From CAVTWJ01 sp964525605 (GTDB lineage Bacteria > Oederibacteriota > Muellerivitia > Muellerivitales > Muellerivitaceae): DNA of 64,000 nt. The notes beneath the pieces are model-generated. The model did not search any database. It was given only the letters and a program-made list of their open reading frames with translations, and was not told the DNA's origin. The stretch lies in contig CAZGKT010000002.1 in the NCBI GenBank assembly GCA_964525605.1, forward strand, positions 62,001 to 126,000, in the 5' to 3' direction. Of this stretch, positions 34,571 through 42,513 are shown in pieces. Numbering within the stretch: position 1 is the first letter of the stretch; the number at the start of each line of letters is the position of its first letter. A program made the position numbers and the translations under genes.

Positions 34571-36031
34571 TTAGTCTTTCAAGGACGACATTCTTGCCGC
34601 TTCCTTAGCGATTCCCCTCAACATACCGGCAAATACCAGCTTGTGGATCGGATAGAGAAGAAACCAATAAATTTTCCCGAATAGCCCCCGGGGATCGAAA
34701 AGGGCGGTTTGCCGGATCCGGGAACCCTCGGATTCAGAGGTCACCTCGAATTGAAGCCAGGCACGGCCTGGCAGTTTCATTTCCGCCGACAGGCGCAGGA
34801 GACGGGGCCGATCCACCTGTTCCACACGCCAAAAATCCAGGGCGTCCCCCGAAACCAGATGATCCGGGTCCCGCCTACCGCGGCGTAATCCGGCGCCTCC
34901 CACCATCAGATCCATCCATCCCCGGATCTTCCAAAGAATGTTTCCGTAATACCATCCCTGTTTTCCCCCAATCGCTTCAATGGGGCGAAAGGCTTCTTCA
35001 GGCGGAAGGGGAACGGGGATGGTTCGGGAGTCCATCAGGCGCCTGCCGAACGACATGGCTTCGGGCATCTGATTTTCCCTTTGGGTAGAGAGGGCGTCGG
35101 ACCAACGGGTCAGGGCAAATGCCCGGTCCTCATTTCGGATCGCGCGGGCAATGGATTCCGAAACGCCCAGTGGCTTGACGGGAAAAATCTTCATGGCGGT
35201 GAAATCATTCACTACCGATTCGACGCGAAGCCCCTCAATTAAAAGGCGCCCCACGCGGGCATAAACCGGGGTCACCAAACCCAGCCACAGACTGGAAAGC
35301 CTGGGGGTCAGGATCGGCACAGGAATCATGAGACGCCACAAACCCCTTTGCCGGGCGTATTCCTTCATCAATCCACCATAAGAGATACGGTCGGCCCCGC
35401 CGATCGGGAAAACTTGGCTTTCCAAATAGGGTTTGTCGAGGGCGGCGGTCAGGTAGGCCAGCACGTCGTCGATGGCGATGGGTTGGCAGAGGGTCCGGAC
35501 CCAGCGGGGAGTCACCATGACCGGCAGGTGTTCCACCAATGAGCGGATCAATTCGAAAGAAAAACTGCCTGACCCGATGATGATCGAGGCCTGGAATTCC
35601 ACCGTCGGCACCCCGCTGGCCCGGAGGATCTTCCCCACCTCTTCCCGGCTGGCCAGGTGGCGGGAGTAACGGGTGTTTTCGCACAGGCCTCCCAGATAGA
35701 CGATTTTCTTCAGGTGAGTTCGTCGGGCCGCCTCGGCAAAATTTTGCGCGGCCTTCCGGTCTTTTTCCTCGAACCGCGTGGTGGTCGCCATGGAATGCAT
35801 GAGGTAATAAGCCGTATGAACGCCCTGCATCGCCTTAAGCAGGGATTCTTTGTTGAGTAGATCCCCCGCTACCACCTCCACTCCCGCGGGAGCTTTGGGT
35901 AACAAGTATTCGGGCTTACGAGTCAGGCACCGCAGGGCGAAACCTTTTTCCACGAGCAAAGGCAAAAGCCTGCCGCCGACATAACCCGTCGCACCGGTTA
36001 AAAGTAGTAAAGGTTGGTTTTTAGGTTCCAT
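34571..36031 (-). CDS. NAD(P)-binding SDR/NmrA-like protein with DUF2867 C-terminus
   Basis: A 486-residue two-domain protein. Residues 1-300 are an extended-SDR Rossmann domain opening with LLTGATGYVGGRLLP, with VYLGGLCENTRYSRHLASREEVG further on. Residues 310-486 match the DUF2867 type (WYYGNILWKIRGWMDLMVGG, LVSGDALDFWRVEQVD, WLQFEVTSESEGSRIRQTA). The fusion is widespread in bacteria and its substrate is unknown; a lipid or quinone-like ligand has been suggested for the START-like C-terminus, but this is not demonstrated. Monocistronic with a 230-bp upstream gap to nifJ. Confidence 0.88.
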   Translation of the reverse strand: MEPKNQPLLLLTGATGYVGGRLLPLLVEKGFALRCLTRKPEYLLPKAPAGVEVVAGDLLNKESLLKAMQGVHTAYYLMHSMATTTRFEEKDRKAAQNFAEAARRTHLKKIVYLGGLCENTRYSRHLASREEVGKILRASGVPTVEFQASIIIGSGSFSFELIRSLVEHLPVMVTPRWVRTLCQPIAIDDVLAYLTAALDKPYLESQVFPIGGADRISYGGLMKEYARQRGLWRLMIPVPILTPRLSSLWLGLVTPVYARVGRLLIEGLRVESVVNDFTAMKIFPVKPLGVSESIARAIRNEDRAFALTRWSDALSTQRENQMPEAMSFGRRLMDSRTIPVPLPPEEAFRPIEAIGGKQGWYYGNILWKIRGWMDLMVGGAGLRRGRRDPDHLVSGDALDFWRVEQVDRPRLLRLSAEMKLPGRAWLQFEVTSESEGSRIRQTALFDPRGLFGKIYWFLLYPIHKLVFAGMLRGIAKEAARMSSLKD

Positions 36032-36214
36032 AAGGGGAGAAATCCGGTCAAAGTTTAACTGACGGGGCTAAATTCATATCAAATTAAGATTTAAGTCGCC
36101 AAATAAAAAAGTAGGTCATCGGTTTCCCCGCTTTTAGCCTGCAAGGGGTTGATAATAACGTTAAATCCAATGGATAATACGCCCATCTTTCTAACATTTT
36201 TTCATAGGTGGCTT

Positions 36215-36757
36215 ATGCCCAATATCACAGTAAATTCTTCAACCCATCCGCAACATAAAGATATAACCCTGATTTCTGCCACGGGATTTATAGACACGAC
36301 GACCGCGCCGGATTTCGAGAAAACCTTTCAACGGGCCTTAAGCGAGAAAAAGTACAACCTGATCATCGATCTAAAAGATGTCAACTATATCAGCAGCGCG
36401 GGTTGGGGCATTTTCATCGCCGAGCTCAAGCGAATTCGGGCACAAAAAGGAAACCTGTTCCTCGTCTCCATGAGCCCAGAGGTGACGGATGCCTTTGAGC
36501 TTTTAGAATTCCACACCATTTTAAAATCGTTTCCAACCGTGAATGAGGCGGTTCAAAAGGGCTTTGGCAAGGTCGCTGGGGTCGAGGTTCAGGATAAAAA
36601 GCGCAAGGGAAAGGTCACCGCAAAGACCACCTTGGAAATACCATCCGAAAGTGTCCCGGCCGAATCCATTTCCAGCGGGACTCCGCTCCCCGCCGCTGAA
36701 AAGAAACAAGGTTTTTTTGGAAAAATGCTGAAATCTTGGAAATTTCTATTTTCCTAA
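36215..36757 (+). CDS. STAS-domain protein (anti-sigma factor antagonist type)
   Basis: A 180-residue protein whose first 110 residues form a STAS domain: ISATGFIDTTTAPDFEKTF, then LIIDLKDVNYISSAGWGIF, with Ser 60 or 61 the likely phospho-accepting serine of the SpoIIAA class. A lysine-rich linker and a short basic C-terminal tail (KKQGFFGKMLKSWKFLFS), possibly membrane-associating, follow. I chose the ATG at 36215 because AGGTGG lies upstream; a TTG at 36149 is less likely. It precedes the GYF_2 gene by 65 bp on the same strand, so they may form an operon. No cognate kinase is in the window. Confidence 0.88.
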   Translation: MPNITVNSSTHPQHKDITLISATGFIDTTTAPDFEKTFQRALSEKKYNLIIDLKDVNYISSAGWGIFIAELKRIRAQKGNLFLVSMSPEVTDAFELLEFHTILKSFPTVNEAVQKGFGKVAGVEVQDKKRKGKVTAKTTLEIPSESVPAESISSGTPLPAAEKKQGFFGKMLKSWKFLFS

Positions 36758-36822
36758 TCTCACCCTTTTAGGAAATGCTTTAAACTATTCTCAATTTTCC
36801 AAACTATTAGAGAAGGCGCTCC

Positions 36823-37956
36823 ATGGCATTCATGAACAATCTTTCAACCATCTTCGGCAAAAAAAATGATTACTTGGCCGAATACAAGCGGTTTAAGAGT
36901 TCCATCGCCCGCAATCCCCGCGACAGCGTCCTCAAGGCCCAATTCATCAATTTTTGCCTGTTGAACAGGTTCACGGGACAGGAAACCGTGGAAGAGCATA
37001 TTACCGAGGCCCTGGAACTGTTCGAAACCATCGATCAAAGGGAAGCCTTCAATCTCCAGTGCCTATACCTCGTGGGCAAATATTACCAGGAAGAAAAGGA
37101 TATCCGGAAAGCCTACAAGATTTACCTGGATGCCATCAAACATTTCAACCGGCACGTCGGGAAAAACCCCAATCTCAAGGCCGAAAACGCCGATCTGGCT
37201 TATTCCATCGCGTTGAATCTCATGACTCTCCAGTCCAATCCTTCGGACCCGGACTTGACTTTATGTTTTACCATCCTTCGCAAATCGTACCCGCTCCATC
37301 TCAAGAGCATCGAGTTTGAAAACGAAATGGCGAAGCCTGCGCCCGATGCGGCGCGGCTCAAACAGCTGAAGGAAGAAATCATCAAGCTTAAAGAGAAAGA
37401 GGCGGCGGACTCCGCGCCAGCCCCGAAGGAGAAAGCACCGCTCCCCGTCATCACCAAGCTTGAAAAAAAGGCGGTCCCGGAAACTCCTCAGCCTCAAATA
37501 CTTACCGTTCCGGCACCCGAGCCAACCAAGGAACAGGCCCCGGTTGTGAAAGATAAGCCTGTGCCCGTCGAAAAAGAATCTCCCGTTGTCGCCAAAAAAT
37601 CGCCCGCGATCGATCCCCTGCCGGTTACGAAAAAACTGCCTGAAACCGTGAAAACAGAGGTAAAAAGCGCCTCAAAGGAGTCAACCACTAAGAAGAAAAA
37701 GGAGTCCCCAGGCATTGAATTATCACCCGGCGATGGGGAAAACCTCGATTTCCTGAAGTTTTCACCCACTTTCGAAAAAACAACTACGGATACCTTTTTC
37801 ATGGTTTTTAAGGACAACAGCTGGGAAGGCCCCTACACACCTTCGCAATTAAGCTCAAAAGGGTTTTTAAAACCCGGCACTTGGGTTTGCCGATCCGGAA
37901 GCGAGCACGTCACTCAGGCCTACGAAGTGCCCGAACTTCTGATGCTTTTCAAGTAA
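36823..37956 (+). CDS. TPR-like protein with C-terminal GYF_2 domain
   Basis: A 377-residue cytosolic protein. Residues 10-165 are helical repeats (LNRFTGQETVEEHITEALEL, QCLYLVGKYYQEEKDIRKA). Residues 190-310 are a low-complexity Pro/Lys/Glu/Val linker. The last 55 residues match the GYF_2 fold, with FKDNSWEGPYTPSQLSSKG and TWVCRSG. GYF_2 domains bind proline-rich peptides or act as membrane-system adaptors, so it may scaffold the neighbouring STAS protein. This is inference from context. Confidence 0.7.
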   Translation: MAFMNNLSTIFGKKNDYLAEYKRFKSSIARNPRDSVLKAQFINFCLLNRFTGQETVEEHITEALELFETIDQREAFNLQCLYLVGKYYQEEKDIRKAYKIYLDAIKHFNRHVGKNPNLKAENADLAYSIALNLMTLQSNPSDPDLTLCFTILRKSYPLHLKSIEFENEMAKPAPDAARLKQLKEEIIKLKEKEAADSAPAPKEKAPLPVITKLEKKAVPETPQPQILTVPAPEPTKEQAPVVKDKPVPVEKESPVVAKKSPAIDPLPVTKKLPETVKTEVKSASKESTTKKKKESPGIELSPGDGENLDFLKFSPTFEKTTTDTFFMVFKDNSWEGPYTPSQLSSKGFLKPGTWVCRSGSEHVTQAYEVPELLMLFK

Positions 37957-37983
37957 TATTCTCGGCGTTCATCCCCAACGCCT

Positions 37984-38946
37984 TCAAAGACTGTCCGTAG
38001 GGGGATCGACTCCCTGAAACTCCTCATCCAGACTGAAATACCTCTCCCCCATGTCGCAGCAAATCGTCACCACCACGGCTTCGGGACCGAATCTTTGGGC
38101 CACCTGCGTGGCCGCCGTCACGTTGGCACCGGAGGAAATTCCAAGTAACAACCCCTCTTCCCGGGCCAGTCGCTTGGTCATGTGGTAGGCGCTACGGTCA
38201 TCCACCTTGAGGACCTCATCCAAAACCTTCCGATTCAAGATCTGCGGGACAAACCCGGCACCAATGCCCTGAATACGGTGAGCCCCCGGCTTTCCGCCTG
38301 AAAGAACCGCCGAAGCGGAAGGTTCCACCCCGATAATCTGGATCTTCGGGTTCTTCGCCTTGAAATATTCTCCCACTCCCGTGATGGTGCCGCCCGTGCC
38401 GATGCCAGCCACGAAGGCGTCCAGTTTTCCAGCCGTGTCCCGATCGATTTCGGGAGCGGTGGTCTTGATATGCGCCTCAGGATTCGCCCGGTTAGTGAAC
38501 TGTCCGGGCATGAAATATTCCGGGTGTTCCGCCTTCAGTTGGTTGGCCTTTTCAATAGACGCCGTCATATAGCCCGACGCGGGCGTTAATACCAGCTCAG
38601 CTCCATAAGCCTTCAGCACCACCCGCCTCTCCCGGCTCATGTCTTCCGGCATGCAAAGGATCAGCCGGTAGCCCCGTTCGGCGCAAACCATGGCCAGTCC
38701 GATGCCGGTGTTCCCGCTGGTGGGTTCCACCACGGTGCCCTTGGGTTTGAGCAGTCCCCTCTTTTCGGCGTCCTCGATCATGGCCAGGGCGATGCGGTCT
38801 TTCAGACTCCCCCCGGGGTTGAAGGATTCCAGCTTGCAGAATATCTGGGCATGGCCCTTTTCGGGGATGCTCTTCAAGCGTAAAAGGGGCGTATTCCCGA
38901 TCAACTGGGTCACATGGGCGGTCAGGGGGTAACGGTTGTGGATCAT
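37984..38946 (-). CDS. cysK: cysteine synthase (O-acetylserine sulfhydrylase family)
   Basis: A 320-residue PLP enzyme of the CysK/CysM family. The PLP lysine is Lys 49 in NPGGSLKDRIAL, the substrate loop is TSGNTGIGLAM, the phosphate-binding loop is GIGTGGTITG, and the C-terminal segment SGGKPGAHRIQGIGAGFVP is typical of OASS-A. The ATG overlaps the stop of the upstream E1-like gene (ATGA), which implies tight coupling with the NIL/E1-like/CysO-like cluster. The sulfur donor may therefore be a carrier-protein thiocarboxylate, as in mycobacterial CysM, although the sequence reads more like OASS-A than CysM. Confidence 0.93.
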   Translation of the reverse strand: MIHNRYPLTAHVTQLIGNTPLLRLKSIPEKGHAQIFCKLESFNPGGSLKDRIALAMIEDAEKRGLLKPKGTVVEPTSGNTGIGLAMVCAERGYRLILCMPEDMSRERRVVLKAYGAELVLTPASGYMTASIEKANQLKAEHPEYFMPGQFTNRANPEAHIKTTAPEIDRDTAGKLDAFVAGIGTGGTITGVGEYFKAKNPKIQIIGVEPSASAVLSGGKPGAHRIQGIGAGFVPQILNRKVLDEVLKVDDRSAYHMTKRLAREEGLLLGISSGANVTAATQVAQRFGPEAVVVTICCDMGERYFSLDEEFQGVDPPTDSL

Positions 38947-39716
38947 GGGGTAACGGTGGCCCCCTCATCTTCTAACTGGGCGGGGCACTTATAAGAAGGA
39001 TGCACCTCGTGGTGCAACGAAATACCCACGTCTAAAGCGTTTATACACACCTTGTTGGCCAGGGGTGAGTTTCCATTCAACAAATAAAGAAGCGCCTCAG
39101 AAGCGGCCGCCTGCCCCAAGAGTCTCTGGATCACGGGCGTCCCTTTATTAAAGGCCTTGGGGTTCAAGACCTCAAAACATTCCAGACAGGGGCATTTCCC
39201 CTCCGCATGGGGCCCAACCCACAAGGCAAACCCACTCGCGGCAGGCCAGGCGAAAACCCCGACTTTCTTTTGAGAGCGTAATTGACGGCTTGTCTGCCGC
39301 CTTAATTCCGCGTCTCCGGTTACGACGACTGTGAGATCAGCATTAGATGGGGTGGATAGCTCGGAAAGCAAATCAACTTGTGTCTGGGGGTGATCTATCG
39401 AGAAGGATTTTATGTCGAATATTTTGCGGTTCTGGCCTTCCTCCAAAACAACATCTTTCTTCGCGTCTCCGCGGTAAAAGTTGTTGGCTTTGCCGGGGTT
39501 TGTAACTATTCGCAGGTTCCCCGCCCCGCTAGAGGCCAAGGCGGTCAGGCAGGCTTCCAAAGCCTCACCTTCACCAATGACTCTCAAGGTGGCCTGGGCC
39601 CATTTTTTCTGGCCCTCCACTCCCACCCCCTTCAACAGGGTCTGCCGGGAATAGCGCTCCAGCCAATCGGGCGAGCCAATCTCGGGATGTTCTTGACCCC
39701 TGTTTGGCTCGGGCAT
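38943..39716 (-). CDS. degenerate ThiF/MoeB-like protein in the cysteine cluster
   Basis: A 257-residue protein related to E1-like adenylyltransferases by its leader (ERYSRQTLLKGVGVEGQKKW), but apparently without their active site. The GxGGLG loop is replaced by GEGEAL, the Asp/Arg ATP-binding segment is missing, and no PTC motif cysteine is visible. A CPCLECFEV cysteine group and a late SYKCP remain, giving an incomplete zinc site. It starts three bases after the NIL gene and overlaps cysK. It probably recruits the carrier or cysteine synthase rather than adenylating, but this is inference; a true E1 is encoded at 18.4 kb. Confidence 0.75.
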   Translation of the reverse strand: MPEPNRGQEHPEIGSPDWLERYSRQTLLKGVGVEGQKKWAQATLRVIGEGEALEACLTALASSGAGNLRIVTNPGKANNFYRGDAKKDVVLEEGQNRKIFDIKSFSIDHPQTQVDLLSELSTPSNADLTVVVTGDAELRRQTSRQLRSQKKVGVFAWPAASGFALWVGPHAEGKCPCLECFEVLNPKAFNKGTPVIQRLLGQAAASEALLYLLNGNSPLANKVCINALDVGISLHHEVHPSYKCPAQLEDEGATVTP

Positions 39717-39719
39717 ACG

Positions 39720-39965
39720 TTACTCGACGATATCTTTAGTGATGGGATTTATGTCGATGTGCCGGTTTTGCAGGTAGGTCAGGGCTTTCTTGACATCGGC
39801 TTCTTCGCCCTCGATCTCCATTTGAACATATCCGAACCCCTTGCTGATGGAAGCCCGGCGTATATTCACGATGACGTTATGGGTTTTGATCATGGCGGAC
39901 AGTACCGGCTGAGTCACCTGGTCCGTGGGATAGTCCAACTCAATAAGTTTTTTAATGGGAGCCAT
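39720..39965 (-). CDS. NIL-domain protein
   Basis: An 81-residue stand-alone NIL domain, the ferredoxin-like fold also found at the C-terminus of MetN-type methionine ABC transporters and in some ferredoxins. The sequence KLIELDYPTDQVTQPVLSAM, VIVNIRRASISKGFGYVQME and the closing strand match the family length. I start it at the ATG at 39965 because GAGG lies five bases upstream. NIL-domain genes recur in carrier-dependent sulfur assimilation clusters. It may sense methionine or SAM, or pass sulfur; the exact role is unknown. Confidence 0.85.
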   Translation of the reverse strand: MAPIKKLIELDYPTDQVTQPVLSAMIKTHNVIVNIRRASISKGFGYVQMEIEGEEADVKKALTYLQNRHIDINPITKDIVE

Positions 39966-39993
39966 ACACACCTCAAATCATTAAAATCCACGT

Positions 39994-40087
39994 CCAACAC
40001 GAAGCCACAAAGCCACGAAGAAAAGAAAAAATTGAGTTCACATAAAGCTTAAAGGCCTTGCTTTGTGTCTTCGTGCCTTTGTGTTGG
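39994..40087. repeat. hairpin repeat element, copy A
   Basis: A 27-bp left arm (39994-40020) and a 27-bp inverse arm (40061-40087) built of CCAACAC plus alternating CACGAAG/CACAAAG/CCACAAAG units, with about six mismatches. The spacer is 40 bp. The first 21 bases are identical to copy B at 40499. It lies between the carrier gene and the NIL gene. Confidence 0.85.
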
Positions 40088-40101
40088 CTGTAGGTTCTGT
40101 T

Positions 40102-40380
40102 TTACTTCCCCCCGGCGATGGCCGGAACGATGGAGATCTGGTCTCCAGCCTTTAAGGCCGTGGCCTCGCCCTGAAGAAAACGGATGTCTTCTTCGTTCAA
40201 ATAGATGTTCACGAACCGGCGGATCTTACCGTTTTCATCCAAAATCCGGCCTTTCAGCCCATCGTAGTTTTTACCAAGGTTTTCAATGAGTTCGCCGATC
40301 GTGTTGCCTTCGGCCGAAACCTCGGCCTGGTTTTGGGTGAGGTTGCGAAGGGGCGTGGGGATCATGACTTTGACGGACAT
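40102..40380 (-). CDS. CysO/MoaD-family sulfur-carrier protein with Gly-Gly-Lys tail
   Basis: A 92-residue beta-grasp protein close in pattern to mycobacterial CysO: MIPTPLRNLTQNQAEVSAEG, NIGxxxxLxxxY, RRFVNIYLNEEDIRFLQG and SIVPAIAGG. The usual C-terminal Gly-Gly is followed by one extra lysine before the stop (…AIAGGK), so a peptidase would be needed before thiocarboxylation, as in carriers cleaved by JAMM-type proteases. The start follows AGGAGG. It heads the cluster NIL, E1-like, cysK, and two hairpin repeats lie on either side of it. It would supply sulfur to cysteine synthase. Confidence 0.9.
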   Translation of the reverse strand: MSVKVMIPTPLRNLTQNQAEVSAEGNTIGELIENLGKNYDGLKGRILDENGKIRRFVNIYLNEEDIRFLQGEATALKAGDQISIVPAIAGGK

Positions 40381-40498
40381 ACTTTCCTCCTGGGATGGGG
40401 CTAACGGGTGGGATTATGACCTAAAAGAGCCGTTATTTTCTAGGTGTTTCCGCGAAAGAAATCTGCAGCATCACAACGCAAAACACCTAAGCCAACAT

Positions 40499-40592
40499 CC
40501 AACACGAAGCCACAAAGCCTCAAAGAAAAGCATTTTTTTCGAATCAAAATATACTTTTGTTCCTTCTTCGTGTCTTCGTGGCTTTGTGTTGG
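40499..40592. repeat. hairpin repeat element, copy B
   Basis: A 27-bp left arm (40499-40525) and a 27-bp inverse arm (40566-40592) of the same CCAACAC/CACGAAG/CACAAAG family as copy A, with a 40-bp spacer. It is in the same orientation as copy A, 505 bp away, and precedes the carrier gene's start on the other side. Confidence 0.85.
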
Positions 40593-40605
40593 CCTTGGGT
40601 TTTCT

Positions 40606-42279
40606 TCAGTTAACTGGGATCGGGCCCCGCAAACCATCTCGTATCACCTGGGCCGCCTTCAACTTCGTCTCTTCCGCCTCCCGCTTCAATAGCGCGATCT
40701 CCGCGTCGAGTTTCAAGAGCACTTCTCCCCTGAACCTGCCGAAATGGAGGTATAGGGCCATAAGACCTATGGCGTTGTTCAAGGCCCGGGGGTTGCGGAA
40801 TAGACAGGAGAAAATCACGCTGAAATAAAGCCGTCTTAAGCCCTTTTGATATCCCATCTTAAAGGGCAAAGTGAAAAAAGCCTTCGCTTCTCTGATTCGG
40901 TTGGAAAGGGGAAGGTTCAGTTCCCTTCCTTTGCAGTTCAACTGCATGGCCAGCCTTTTGACCCGGCCGAAATATTTCTCAGCCGAGAAAGATTCCGAAA
41001 CAACCCGCCGAAAGTCCTTCAAAATTTCAAGCCGTGGCCGAAGGGTGGTGAAGTTTAAGCCCGTCGTGCATTGGCAGGTGGCCTTATCAACGGGTACATC
41101 AAAATGAGCGCCCAGTCTTCCCTCTTTTTTGAGCCTCCGGGTCAACTGGGTGTTGGGCAGGGCGTACAGGAGGCCCACCATGCTCACCGGGATGGCGGTG
41201 TCCTCGATATTTTGCAAAAGGGCCTGGGCCGAGCCGGCCATATCTTGGTCGAAACCAACGATATATCCCGCATGCACAATCATGCCGTGGCTGTTGATTA
41301 GTCGAACACTCTCCGCGATGGACCGCCGGGTGTTCTGGTGCTTCTGGGTGGATTTGAGTGTGTCTTCGTTGGGTGTCTCGATACCCGTGAATATCCACGA
41401 GAACCCCGCAAGCCGCATCATCTTCATCAAGGATTCATCGTCCGAAAGGTTCAACGACGCCTCAGTTGAAAAATCGAAGGGATAATGGTGCTTCTTCTGC
41501 CAGGCGGCCAGATGGGGCAACAGATCCTTCACGGCCTTTTTATTTCCGATGAAATTGTCATCCACAATCTCAACGTGGCCCCGATAACCCAAGTCGTATA
41601 GCTTCTGTAGTTCTCTCATCACCTGGCCCACACCCTTGCCGCGTGGCACCCGCCCAAAAAGTTCAATGATGTCGCAGAATTCGCACATGAAGGGACATCC
41701 CCGGTTCCACTGGATGCCGATATGAAGGTAATTCTTGAAATTCAACAGTTCAAAACGCGGAAGGGGGCTTTTATGCATATCAGCCTTCTTGTCACCCGGC
41801 GCATAGCGGTGTCTCGCCTTCCCCGCTTGGAAATCTTGTAAAAACTCCTCGAAGGTTACTTCCGCTTCTCCCAAAACCATAAAGTCGGCTTCTTCATATA
41901 GATGGGGGCTGGAAGTAGGGTCCGGCCCGCCCACCACCACGGTCTTTCCCAAAGTTTTGAAATGACGTATCAGGCACAGGGTGTCGGGTTGTTGGAAGAT
42001 CATGCCGCCGATAAAGACCAGGTCGGCCCACTGTTCGTGTTTGGCGGTCAGCTTCTCAACGTTCAGGTCTACCAGTTTGGCCTGCCAAGCCGGGGGAACC
42101 ATGGCGGCTACGGTAATAAGCCCTAATGGCGAGGTGGGATATTTGCGTCCCACCAACTCGCAAGTTTCTTTGAAGTTCCAGAAGGATTGGGCTGTGAATT
42201 TGGGGTAAATGAATAGAACGCGGGGATTGGGTTTCAACAAGGGAGTACCTCTTGGCCGGTCGGCGGCCTCGCCGGACAT
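40606..42279 (-). CDS. B12-binding-type radical SAM protein with DUF4070-like C-terminus
   Basis: A 557-residue protein. Residues 15-150 form a cobalamin-binding-like Rossmann domain (VLFIYPKFTAQSFW, VVVGGPDPTSSPHLY), although a clear DxHxxG His is not visible. The radical SAM core follows with the CxxxCxxC motif in RGCPFMCEFCDI near residue 196 and FDFSTEASLNLSDDESL. The C-terminal 150 residues match the DUF4070 type seen in HpnP-like hopanoid methylases and related proteins, but nothing here proves a hopanoid substrate. It would bind a [4Fe-4S] cluster and cleave SAM. Monocistronic. Confidence 0.85.
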   Translation of the reverse strand: MSGEAADRPRGTPLLKPNPRVLFIYPKFTAQSFWNFKETCELVGRKYPTSPLGLITVAAMVPPAWQAKLVDLNVEKLTAKHEQWADLVFIGGMIFQQPDTLCLIRHFKTLGKTVVVGGPDPTSSPHLYEEADFMVLGEAEVTFEEFLQDFQAGKARHRYAPGDKKADMHKSPLPRFELLNFKNYLHIGIQWNRGCPFMCEFCDIIELFGRVPRGKGVGQVMRELQKLYDLGYRGHVEIVDDNFIGNKKAVKDLLPHLAAWQKKHHYPFDFSTEASLNLSDDESLMKMMRLAGFSWIFTGIETPNEDTLKSTQKHQNTRRSIAESVRLINSHGMIVHAGYIVGFDQDMAGSAQALLQNIEDTAIPVSMVGLLYALPNTQLTRRLKKEGRLGAHFDVPVDKATCQCTTGLNFTTLRPRLEILKDFRRVVSESFSAEKYFGRVKRLAMQLNCKGRELNLPLSNRIREAKAFFTLPFKMGYQKGLRRLYFSVIFSCLFRNPRALNNAIGLMALYLHFGRFRGEVLLKLDAEIALLKREAEETKLKAAQVIRDGLRGPIPVN

Positions 42280-42491
42280 TTTTCCGGCTGGATACCATTA
42301 GACTCCCCTTCTCGAATGGCGAAAACGAACAACTATTATATTACTTTTTGAATTTGGAAGTACGGACTTGAGAGTTTAGAAAATAAAATCATTCTTTCTT
42401 GCTATCAAAATGATTGTTTTTAAATTTTCAGAATTAATTAGTCGATTGAGAACCTATTTTTATCTCCCAAATAGGAGAGTATTTTCCTGTT

Positions 42492-42505
42492 CCACATCGT
42501 GGACA
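42492..42505. repeat. 14-bp direct repeat, right flank of AT-rich gene
   Basis: CCACATCGTGGACA here and CCCCATCGTGGACA at 44101-44114 match at 13 of 14 positions in the same orientation. They sit just outside the two ends of the AT-rich gene. Confidence 0.75.
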
Positions 42506-42513
42506 TTTGTCTT

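Noticed and set aside
42453..42475. CCTATTT/AAATAGG hairpin as a terminator of the AT-rich gene
   Set aside because: The stem is AT-rich and no U-run follows on the minus strand, so terminator function is not supported.
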